Source: Opisthocomus hoazin (lineage: Eukaryota; Chordata; Aves; Opisthocomiformes; Opisthocomidae). From it: DNA of 64,000 nucleotides. Location of the stretch: assembly GCF_030867145.1 (NCBI RefSeq), contig NC_134427.1, positions 19,305,001 through 19,369,000 of the forward strand, in the 5' to 3' direction. This document shows, one piece after another, positions 1 through 42,499 of the stretch. Both the position numbers and the translations under genes were made by a program. The notes under the pieces were generated by a model, which made no database searches, was not told the origin of the DNA, and saw only the letters and a program-made list of their open reading frames with translations. Numbering within the stretch: the first letter of the stretch is position 1; every line of letters begins with the position of its first letter.

Positions 1-69
1 TTTCATTGTCTAACAAAATATAATTGAGTTCTGCCCCACTAGAAGTAAAGTAAGTACTGCTAAACATAC

Positions 70-32483
<32,414 letters not shown>

Positions 32484-32511
32484 TTTGTGCGCGGCGGGAG
32501 CCGGAGCCACC

Positions 32512-32560
32512 GGGGGGGGGGGGGGTGGGGGGTGGGGAGGGGGGCGCGGGGGCGGCCCCA
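32512..32560 (+). promoter_or_regulatory. G-run cluster with G-quadruplex potential
   Basis: Runs of 14, 6, 4, 6 and 5 guanines are separated by one to three bases on the plus strand, 30-80 bp upstream of the SMARCA1 start codon. On the gene's sense strand it is C-rich, so an i-motif would form in the 5' UTR/promoter and the G-quadruplex in the template strand. Confidence 0.6.
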
Positions 32561-32609
32561 CCGCCCCGAACACCGCGCGGCCCCGCCCCTGCCGCGCGCC
32601 CCGCGCGCG

Positions 32610-32630
32610 TCTCGCGATGCTTCCGCGAGA
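32610..32630. promoter_or_regulatory. Inverted TCTCGCG...CGCGAGA element
   Basis: TCTCGCG and its reverse complement CGCGAGA are separated by seven bases, about 130-150 bp upstream of the SMARCA1 ATG. TCTCGCGAGA is a known CpG-island promoter motif (BANP/Kaiso-type). Here it exists as two half-sites. The function is inferred. Confidence 0.55.
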
Positions 32631-33229
32631 GGAGGGGGCTGGGATCGCGCGTGTTTCCCGCCGAGCGCTGGCGGTGCGCGTGCGGCGGGCGTTAACGGCG
32701 GGGCGAGGCCTGCGCCACGGGCGGAGGGGGGAAGCCGAGGGGGCTCTGAGGAGGCTCTGAGAAGGCTCCGGGTCCAGCCCCTGGCCGATCTCCCGGTGGG
32801 TGCTGCAGAAGGCACCGCTCCTGGTCCGCGGAGGCCTGGCTGCCTCCCGTTCTCTCCAACTGGCACCACAGCTCACGGAAGAGAAGGCGGTCAGGGCTGC
32901 TACACACACAAGCAGTACCTCTGGACGTGCCCAAGGGCTGTATTACCATGTACCGCGCTGCCTCAGGGCCTCCCAGGCGTCTGCTATGTTTCTGTGACAA
33001 CGCTGGCTTGGAGGGGGCCTGAACTGCTGCAGCCATTGCTGAGGTCCCTCACATGCCTCAGCTGCCACCTTTGCAATCTCCAGAGGGCAGGCAGCCTGTG
33101 CCTCAGCTGCGAGGGGCGGGATGTGCTCTCCCACCCGTGTCTTCCCAGACCAGCGGCCCTGCGGCCCTGGCACAGGCGTGGAAGGCGTGTGGACTCATGC
33201 TGTGGGAGAAGTGAGCACGGGTGCTGACA

Positions 33230-36080
33230 TGGAGAGCCGACAAAAGGACAAGATGCTGCAGGAGCCAGGCAGAATGGTATGGGGCAGAGAACTTTCTGCT
33301 TGCAGTTTATTTTTCTGCATTCCAAACCCTATTGCAAATAGCAAGTGTGTTTTCCTAAGTGCCCCGGGCTGTATTTGAAATAGAAGATCATCTCCTAACA
33401 TCTGCAGGGCTAAGAGGTACCAGTGGTGCTCCCAAAGCAAGAGCAGCTTATAGGAAAATTTTTTTTCTTAAGAAATTTCATATTCAGCAGTGTTTGTGTA
33501 TTTCATACTGAAAATTGCACTAGTGAAGCCACTGAATTTAGTTACTGTCAATGCACACGTTTCTGGCTGTCCATGCAAGATGTTCAGATTCTCAGCTACT
33601 GAGCTGTAACTTTTCTTATGCTGCAGGATTCCAAAACAATCCTTGAGATGACAGACTTAAAAATTTGAGAGTTCCAAATCAGCCATTTTACCTGCTGATT
33701 ACTTAGAAAGGCAGTATTGTGAGCATTTTGTTCAGAGAACTAGATGAAACCCTAGCCTTGTAGGCAGAATGAGCAATAAAAGCTTTTTCATTCCATTAAA
33801 TAGCTCAGTAGCTGTTATCAAGATCTTTTTTGCGTAACTCGACAACTAAGCTGAGCAAATGGGTGACTGCAGCTCACATACATACACTGCATTTAGAAGG
33901 ACCTCTGAGACCTCTTTTCCATCCATGTGTTGACTCCAATAAAGTGCCATTTTGTGAAGAGTAACTGAATGTCTGAACTGTTTCCATAACTGCCCGATTA
34001 CTCTGAAATTCAGTATCTAAGTTATGGGCCAACATAGAAGATTTAAGCTCTCAAAGCCTGTTTTCTGTGTCATGGAACAGCTGCAAAACAGTAACAGTGC
34101 TGTTCCAAATTATTTAGCACCTTATTGTCTCTACTCAGTGCAGGGGTGGGTTGGGCCAGAGGGCCTCTAAAGGTCCCAAGCATTTTGTGATTTTATGATT
34201 CTATGATTCTTATTGCCTTCTGCATCTGTTGCGTAGTTTGCAACAAAGCAAGACCCACAGCATCTGCAGTAGCCCTTCCATGTGATTTATTTTTAAAAGC
34301 TTTGGGAAGTACATTTTTTCATAGCACGATTGAGAAGAGTACATGACCAGTTTTGATAGAGTACTGCAAATAGCTTTTCCAAACAGGGCTGTCTAGAAAA
34401 TGAAGCTTACCATTAGCTATACAAAAAGTCTCTAAGGTGGGAAAATTCCAGTCTATGAAGTGTTTCTTCTTAGCCTTTACAGAAAATAGCTCACTAACCA
34501 CGTTTAGTATTTGACTTTCCTACTCCAGTTTCAAAGGCTTGTAGCTTCTGTTTATGCAAAACACTCTCTCAAGTGTTCCTCACAGCTTGGTTTTTACTTG
34601 AAATTCACAGGAACATTACATGCTGTACAAAACAATCAAGCTGGTGCTTTCATGAAAGATCCCCTTTGGATATTTTTTGCTTGTGTGCTTAACATTTGCA
34701 TTTGGCACTTTGCGTAGATGTTCTCAGTTGCTTCTCTGAGATTATGTTGTGTACCCCTGTGGATCCATAGGCTACTGGCTGAAAAAATCAGTCGTACAAC
34801 AGTATTATCATGCAGTAATCCAATTAATTATAAAAAAATGTAGTGAAGTGCTTTTTTGTACTTACTTTATATACTATTTTTTTATTTATAGCTTTTCTAA
34901 TATATTTGCAAAATTCCACAGAATTTCTCCTTTTTTTTTTCTGTGGGTGGGAGGCAGGGGGCTAGTATTGATGTTAAAGTTGTAGATTTAGGCATTAGCT
35001 CTTTGTTTTCCCAGGTTTATTATTCCTTATTTTACAGTCTACCAGACACAATCACCGGTGCTGAATGTGTAGTCTCCTACACACTAAGGTTTCACAGCAA
35101 CTAAGAAGGTCTCCTCTGTCCGACTCAGAAAGATGGCTTTTGACATCCTCTATGATGACAATTATGTTTTCTTGTCAGACACAAAAAGAGAAATTGCATA
35201 TACTTAGGCTCACTGTTAACCACTTTTATGTTTCAGACACAGCTGGAATATGTAAAGAGTTGATGAGATACGGATCCAGGGGCATTTTCATTACTATTCA
35301 GGTAAGACCGTAAGATTTTTGAAATCTTGGTCTATGGCTACTCAGACTTTCCCAAACAGGGGTCTAATTGTAGTGGTCTGAATTTCTCTAGCACACATAT
35401 ATTTGATTTGGGTAACTTTTTAAAGTAAATCTTAGTATTCTGTGGAATTACTTTATAGGCAAGCTGTTATAAAAGCCCCTTTTATGTGAGTTTGTGTGGA
35501 TCAGTTGTATAGATACCTACCTATGGGTGTGAATGGAGAAATGTTACCAAAAAGCAGGCTGAAGAAAGAAATAGTACACGCTGAGCAATAGTGTATGAAT
35601 ATCCCCCAAGAACTGATAAGCTTTAGAGACCGGTAGACCTGTTGAATTTGCGAGAACAGATAAATTTAGTACACCAAGAATCTGCCAAATCCATACAAGG
35701 CCACCAGCACGCACAGGTATCAACAGGTTGTGTCACTCGGACCACAACCAAAAAGCGGTGGCTGTGGCTGCTAAATACAAATGCAGCTGACAGGGCAGTG
35801 CCTACACCTGCTGAAGAAAGAGGAGCCCTTCAAAGAGTTTCTGAGCACCTTAGTAAGCAGGTGAGGTTGGCCTCCCAACTGTTGCACAAACCAAGTGACT
35901 TCGTGTGTGTGCGCGTAATTGAACGACATGAATGCGCTGTGTGGATAGTTACCTGCTGTTAGCAGTAAAAACTTGGTTCTATGGATAAGAACAGCTTAAA
36001 TAATAAAAGGCGTCTTAAATACTGCTGTGATTTGTGTCTTCCCTGAACGGAAAATCCGATTTACAAGTGACAGTACCGCT
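33230..36080. other. Intergenic, no gene recognised
   Basis: AT-rich sequence upstream of SMARCA1 with only the CR1 tail at 34141-34208. Two open frames end at good donor-like sites (CAG/GTAAGA at about 35,303 and CAG/GTGAGG near 35,860). They match no family I know, so a non-coding transcript is possible but unsupported. Confidence 0.6.
34141..34208 (+). mobile_element. CR1 LINE 3' tail remnant
   Basis: A short severely truncated CR1 end: GGTGGGTTGGGCCAGAGGGC, CTCTAAAGGTCCC and the tail TTTTATGATTCTATGATTCT. It lies between the SMARCA1 CpG island and the CTCF-like site. Confidence 0.8.
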
Positions 36081-36088
36081 GCCAGATG

Positions 36089-36101
36089 CCACTAGGTGGC
36101 A
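36089..36101 (+). promoter_or_regulatory. CTCF-like insulator motif
   Basis: CCACTAGGTGGCA matches the CTCF core consensus (CCASYAGRKGGCR) at every position. It sits in a local GC-rich patch between the two divergent promoters, 3.6 kb from the SMARCA1 start and 11 kb from the GAB start. Occupancy is not shown by sequence. Confidence 0.6.
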
Positions 36102-36839
36102 ACACGGGCCTGCGCTCGCCTGGGGCTGCCTGTGGGACTGCTGGCTTCAAGGTGATCCTGCAGCCGGAGGACTGTGTAACAGGAGTGCTGCTCAGCCTTA
36201 AAACTGGATTGATCAAGAATAGGAAAAAAAATTTAAAAAATTAGATTTGGAAACCATCCTGTACCTGCTGTTCTTAGTTACTTCTAGAACTGTGTATCAT
36301 GTACATTTAGTACCTTCCCCCAGAACGGCAAAAGTGTCTTGTTAAGAAGGGCCTTGGCTAGGTGGTATCCTCTGACTTTGGGATCTGTTCACTCCCTTGT
36401 GCACATTCAGGATGCTCTCCGCTCAGTGTCAGAGTCCAAAATCCACACATACTACGCTAGATGTTTCTAGCTTAAAGGTACTAGCAAATGAACTTAAGCC
36501 ACCGCTGTGTAAAACATGTTAGCTATAAGCAATAAACAGTTTTATAGCTCACAAACAAACAGGATCTGGGAGTAACAGAAGTGCTATCTCTGAGGTGTTT
36601 GCAAGTTGACTTGCAGAGTTGCTGCCTTTATTTCTGTACCTACATTAGCCTACGCCAAGTGTGAGTGTCAGCAACCACAGTGCACTAACCACACATTACC
36701 CTGACTGCAGTGTTATCATCTTGCTTAAAATGCTTATATCAAATGTTGATATTTAAATATTGCTTATATGAAACGCTTCTCTTTTCATCTCGGTTGTTAA
36801 ATGGTTAGAGTTTCACTGTTGCCTTGGCTAAAAGGACAT

Positions 36840-37440
36840 TGGTGGCAGGGCTGAGGAACCAAGCTGTTCAGGGCCCAGGGGCACTGATAGACCCTGGCCC
36901 CCCTCCCTGTCCGTGGGAGCCAGGAGCCCCCTTTAAGCTCAGACCTGCGCCTTCAGGGCTTGTCTGAGCTAGCTCCCCAGGGAACAGCAAGGGCCAGCTG
37001 CTCCCTGGAGGGTGTGGAGCCAAGCACAGTAGCATGGCCAACAGGGCAGAGGCCTCATCAGCTCATGTCCAGCCCCACAGCACCTGACAAAGGAGGGCAG
37101 GTCTAGAAACAGTACCCAGGCTCCACCAACAGTCCAGATCATCGGGTGAGCTGGTGGTAACAAAGCAGATCCAAGGCCAAGCCAATCCACAGGTCAGAAT
37201 CACATCTGGTGGGAGCGAATGGGATCAGGCACAGTCTACTGATCAGCAGGCAGGTCCATCATTAAGCTGAGCTGAAGACCAGTCCTTCCACAGCACAACT
37301 CATGTGGGGACTGGTGGCCCAGGGCTGACCCCAAATGAGGCTCCTGGGCCTACAGACAGGGAGTGTAAAGGTCTGTAAAGGCCCCAGGTAAGGCTGGCCG
37401 GGATTATTAAGGCCTATTAGTGCGCTCAGGCTGCTAGCAA
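36840..37440. repeat. GC-rich block of unknown origin, possibly degenerate repeat
   Basis: A 600-bp GC-rich, CpG-poor block with recurring short phrases (for example CAGGTC, AGCTGAGCTG, GGCCCAGG and CAAGGCCAAGCCAA). It contrasts with the AT-rich surroundings and lacks CR1 hallmarks or a sustained reading frame. It could be a decayed minisatellite or an old LTR fragment. Confidence 0.35.
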
Positions 37441-38625
37441 AATCATACACCTCTTAACACAGCAGAAAACAGGCAATGTTTTCCTTGTCTGTATTTCAAG
37501 CATCTTCCAGACAGTACTGCTCTCAAAGAGCTCTCCCTAGGCCTTTTCTGATGTTCATGCAGGCTCCTATGAATGTGTGAGGGGTTTCCTTGTATCTTCC
37601 TCATCTTGTTTCACGGCATTTCTGCCTCTTGCATCTCTTCCAAAACATAGTTTACAATGCAGCCAATCTAACAGCAGTCTGAAAATGGTGGTCTCACTAC
37701 CCTTCTCCAGGTGGGGTCTCGCTCTGTACTGTCCTGTGCAAGCAGTGCCATTCATCTTAATGTAAGCAGCATCAGCAAGGCTGACCCAGCAGAAAATGAT
37801 TTCCTGTCTTTTATGATTTTCCTATTGGTTTAATGCGCTAAATGGACTAGCTGTATGGTCATAAAAATGCCAGAAATGATACAAGGAAAGCAGTGGGAGG
37901 AGTTCATAGCTAGGGGCAGGAAGGAGAGTGAGGCCTCCCTGCCAGCGACAACTGGCTGCTAGGATGTGAGTAAACCCAGACTAAGTTCACACCCTGGCAC
38001 ATAATCAGACTCCATCTACCACCACTATCTCTGTCTTTTGGTTTTCTAAAGTCAACTCACAAGGCAAAAACCTTCTGCCACACCTCTCTTGCACAGTTTT
38101 ACTTATGGCCTGGGATTTGATATGTGCCTGCTATTGTTTAAGTTGTCTTAACCATTTACTCGCTCCCTCATTTGGCCTAAGCTAAAGGACAACATTGTGT
38201 GGAGAAGCTGTTTTCCGAATCTCCCAGGAGGAATCCTTCCTTTCAGTGAAGGAATGATTGTTGTTCCTTTGAAGTCTGCTGCCTGGCTGGAGTGGCTTGT
38301 TTGGCAGAGAAACCATATCTGCCAGTTGCTGTTATTACATCTTCTGTTGCTGAGAATTCAGAAATGCCACCTCTGTTTGTATGTCAGTGGTTATGTCCTT
38401 CCAAGTAACTTCGGTTATGTCCAGCAGCACAATTCTATGCATTCTGCACTTGCCTGTGCAGCCCTGTTTCGTTCAGATCCTTATTTCATAGGTTCCTTTC
38501 CAAAATTTATCCACTTTAAGGCTCCAGGTTTTTCCTTCCTAATACAATTAGAAACAAAGTTGGGCCTCCTCCTCTAGAGCTTGCAATACAGAAACTACTT
38601 CTAAAATGAGCTCTTGGTTTATGCA

Positions 38626-38991
38626 TCGCTCATTTTTAACCCAGGTTTTGCTGAGGATGTCATTTCTGAGGATGTCCATTGCTCCAGAGCTTTGTGGCAG
38701 TTGAGCAGATCAGAGCAGTCCAGCCCCTGCGTGATGTAGTTCATGGCTACAAACAACAAGTCATCACCTGATTCTGCCTCGGTTACAGGCACAGGCACTT
38801 CCAAGCAATGTACTCTTAACAGGCTTGACATTAAGTATTCTTATAGAAAAAAAAGGTATGGGAGGGGTGTTGTTTTTGTTTTTTGTGGTGCAGGCTTCAC
38901 ATTCATGCATCAGTTTTCTGTATCGAGTTTCATTTTGCCCAACAGACAGTCTCTGGAGTTGCCGATAGAGTTTACAAATACAAGACCTCAC
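38626..38991 (-). pseudogene. Integrase fragment of the gypsy relic
   Basis: The CxxC end of the HHCC zinc-binding region (HECEACTTKN) is followed about 28 codons later by the start of the catalytic core (PVTEAESGDDLLFVAMNYIT), normal spacing for gypsy integrase. A frameshift lies between them and the first catalytic Asp is not preserved. The remaining core is too decayed to read with confidence. Confidence 0.72.
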
Positions 38992-40235
38992 TCAGCATTG
39001 AAAACTATAACAAAGTAGTTAATGTATCCTTTGTATCTGTTTTGAAGAGCTGATAGCTGTAAAAATACTCATTGTTTTTTCCCATCATGTATGCAATATT
39101 GCATTTTTAATTCTGGGTTTTATCAACTAAAGCTTTACTGTGGTACTGCAAAGGCTTCTAATATGGCTGTATTTCCCAATGACACAGTTTTTTTGCTAAA
39201 CACTCTTTTCACTTGGTATCCCTTTTCTTTTGGCTATGTGTTAATTTTCTCAGTGGGAGAGCCAGGAACTCTCACAGTTTGGTAAATTATGAAAGTGAGA
39301 AGACTGTCATCTGTTCATGGATGTGATGAGCCAGGTTTGTGATCACATTAGAATGTGTTAATTTACTGAGCCTCATCAGGAACTTATTGCGAAGACACCT
39401 TAATTGCCTATAAGGATACCTTTAGTCCTTGACAACTTTGAAATTAAACATAGTAGCTCCTTCCACCCACACCACATTTCTGTGTTCCAGACCCCTTGCA
39501 CTGTTACTGGTGTTTCTGCAGGTGAGCAGTGGGTGAGTTCAAAGTTCCAAAATGCAAAAATTGAGCCCAACAAAGAGAGTTGCAAGTTTTTTCTCAGACA
39601 GCAAAACAACTCAACTGCCCACACACTCAAGGGCCAGTGCCAATGCAGCAGGGAAACAGATACACGCAAGATGGAGGGTGGGATTGCAGCCACACTAATT
39701 TGTATCAGTTTAAGCTACCATAAACCAGATTTTAATAAGCAACGTTACAATTGTGTATTCTGTCATGAACTCCAGATTTTGCCCACCTACAAACAATGAT
39801 GTCATGCAGATTTAACGATGATTCCTTTGGAGGTCATACAATAATTCCTGATGTAATAAGGTACGACTTTGCCAAAACATGGAGTGTTGTGTCAAGAGAG
39901 CCCCTGCTCAGAAGAGACTGGTTTTGCTGAAAGTGAAAGGCATTTTAAAAGTGATTTTAGATCAAAGCAAAAGCTGTCAAAAGAGATTTTTCCAACCGAA
40001 ATAAATCTGAAGCACACTTTGCTGCTCACTGCAATGGCATCCTTTTCTCCCCTAACCTATGCAGTGGTTTTGTAGTATTGAAAACCTGTAAAAAACCTGC
40101 CTATGACAGAGACAGGATCTTACAAAATTTTGAATATTTGTGAGTATCCAGCAAGCAGGCCAGTGCAGTATAGCCTTGAACTCTAATGATGGTTGAAATT
40201 CTTTCTTCACAAATTCTCTGCTCAAAATCAATTAT

Positions 40236-40665
40236 CTTTTTCTTTAGCAAAAGCCCATTTTGGTGGGTTTGATTTCACACTGCTATCCCTAAGCTGATCA
40301 CAGACTATTTGTAAATGTGACAGGTCTTGTTCAAAGGTTTTAGCATGCACCAGGGTTTCCTTTAAATACAGGAAATGCGCAGAAGGATGCTGTAAAGTAC
40401 TGCCTCCATTAGCTTTGCAAACATGGCAGATGTGTTGCATAAGCCAAAAGCCATTACTTCAGTTGCCACAGGCTTTATCCTGCTGTGAAAATACTTTTAA
40501 TCCTGTCCTTTTTATGCATTTTTACTTGCCAACATCCACTCACTGTGATAAACTAGAATGAACCTGTTCTGTTTTCCACGCTGCTATCCTTTTCTACTGA
40601 TGGATCTGTTAAACTGGAGTAGCTGGTTTTAGCTTATTCTTGTCCACACAGAATCTGTTTGTGCC
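40236..40665 (-). pseudogene. Reverse-transcriptase fragment of the gypsy relic
   Basis: The fingers/palm motifs of a Ty3/gypsy RT follow one another at family-typical spacing: FCVD, then SGCWQVKM, then FGLCNTSAMFAKLM, then the place of YLDD. The last reads YLKET, so the active site is destroyed. There is an in-frame TAA after the first piece and at least one frameshift between the FGLCN block and the YLKET block. The segment HLQIVCDQLRD...NPPKWAFAKE corresponds to the conserved stretch after YxDD. Confidence 0.8.
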
Positions 40666-42239
40666 TTTCCCCTCGCTCCCCCATTTTTTTGCTATTTTCC
40701 TTCCCTGACTGCCTGTGCCTTCTTTCTTCCTCATCCTCTAACGATTCTTCCTTTTTTGTAACAGTCTCAAACACACAGCTGCCATCAAAACAATTCTTCC
40801 TTTCCTGCATTTACATTCTTCGTGCAGAGCAACCTTTTACACATGTAGTTCAGAAATCTGGTCTGTTTGCTATAATACCCTCCACTCAATCATAATTAAA
40901 TAAAGTAGTGTTTTGTTTTTCCTTCAGTTACCTAGAAGGGGAAGGTATCTGTTTCACCCACTGTTTTGCCATCTGCATGAAAATTTCTCACAAATCACAA
41001 TGTAAGAGGTAGGGTTCCTATAACTCTCAGTAAGACATTTTTGAGCAACATAGAGAACAGAGGCAGACAGTTCCCCACATTAATTTTCCTGTCATCATTT
41101 TCTCATCACTCTGGAGTGTTCTCTGGTCTCAGTAAGAACATTTTAGGGAAGCCCAGACCCATCCTGCACTTCATGACAAGCCTTCCACATTTGTGAGTCT
41201 GAAAATGGCTGGGTAGATTTTTTTTCACTTAAACATAAAACTACATACTTCTTTTTCCATCTGTTTCTGCAGGCCTTCCCAAGACCTTTCTTTAAGATTC
41301 GCATCCAAACTTCAGGCTGCTCCAGATAGTTTGTAGTAAACTGGTTTCAGCAAATGCGCACTTTCAGGAGATTGAGATTAAAATTAAAATTAAAGCTAAA
41401 ATTCAAATTTAATAATAACTTGCTATTTCTGATCTGGAAGAAGCACGTCATAATCTTGGTGTCAAAGAGATTATTTTGAATTTCTGGGTGTTACAGATTT
41501 GACTGTGTCATATCACCAGAATCCATCAGCTCTGCACAGGTAAATTCCTCCATGCAAATCTAATCAGTAGACCCTCTCACACACAGACTGAGTAGTATTC
41601 ATCATTGTTGTCTATGAGAAAGGAATTAGATTTTTCTTAGCTTCTAAAGGCAATTAAGAAAATTAGAAAAAAAATTTGTCACTTTAAAAAAGCTATCTTC
41701 TCTGCTTTTATATCTCCTCCCTCAACTGCCAGGATTATTTGCTGACCTTGAAGGGTCTTTGATAAAATCACCTCACAAAGAAATCCTCAGAAAAGGGTTG
41801 ATACCACATATATAGAGAGTAACAGCCGTGGCTTGCTTAACCAGCTATGCAGACGTCAGAAGATTGTTTACTAATCCACGAGCAGAAGCTGAGAAGTAGC
41901 AAAAGTGCAGTTTTTGATGTGTGCTTCTATGGATGACAGAGAAGAGATAAACCTATCTTCTGGCAAAAGTGCCAGGCCAGTGGTTTGTACCAAAGTGGGG
42001 CTCTGTTTGTTACCACCCCCACTTCAGAAAAAGGCAGTAGTGCATTTGCAAATAAATACACTATTCAGCAGAACGCCAGCTCTTCCACCAGTTTCTTTCC
42101 TGAACGGGAGGCTTTCCTATGAGATGCTGAATGTCTGCTGCTGTTTCCCAGAGGAGATTAGTGCCAGAGGGCGTTGGTCTGTTTTCTGGAATGGATTGAC
42201 AGCGTTCTCCCTATGTGTCATGAGAGCTTTTGGTAAAAT

Positions 42240-42450
42240 TAGAATCTGCCTTGTCCATAACAATAAAGGCCATACCCACATGCAGCTTACATAGTTCATA
42301 TACTTCCTGGAGCAAAACCACAGCAACGTTCAACTGTCTGTTTTCTTTTTTTATTTTCACAATGGCTCCTGCTTCCAAAGCAGGTATTTGACCGTTGGGT
42401 CCTGCTGCCACTGAGACCTTGTGGGTGACCGAGTCCGCAGCCCAGTTCAG
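42240..42450 (-). pseudogene. Possible protease-like retroelement fragment
   Basis: A minus-strand frame reads GPNGQIPALEAGAIVKIK and ends KLHVGMAF, which resembles the C-terminal half of a retropepsin (IP..G.V.V.I ... LLGMDF). It is on the same strand and upstream of the RT fragment, where a protease would lie. It is 1.6 kb away, no active-site DTG is visible, and chance similarity is possible. Confidence 0.3.
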
Positions 42451-42499
42451 GCGGAATATATTCATCAGTGTAGCGCAGACAGGGTTGGCATTGTCCTGT

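Larger units (their letters stand above)
38620..40680 (-). mobile_element. Decayed Ty3/gypsy-type LTR-retrotransposon pol relic
   Basis: Minus-strand remains of a pol gene in the order reverse transcriptase, connection, integrase, as in Ty3/gypsy elements. Fragments are RFCVDKNKLKPATPV (about 40,613-40,656), SGCWQVKMHKKD (about 40,510-40,550), FGLCNTSAMFAKLMEAVL (about 40,400-40,457), TLVHAKTFEQDLSHLQ (about 40,305-40,355), TKPLHRL (about 40,040-40,065), GQNETRYRKLMHECEAC (38,890-38,940) and VTEAESGDDLLFVAMNYIT (about 38,730-38,790). The catalytic Asp pair of the RT YxDD box is lost, and stops and frameshifts separate the pieces. It is an ancient, non-functional copy. No LTRs were recognised. 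Confidence 0.78.

Noticed and set aside
35642..35962. 106-codon plus-strand open frame preceded by another frame ending at a donor-like site
   Set aside because: No recognisable protein and no paired acceptor or promoter; a non-coding transcript cannot be judged from sequence alone.
38197..38577. 126-codon plus-strand open frame
   Set aside because: No recognisable domain; it lies antisense to the region just after the gypsy integrase relic and looks accidental.
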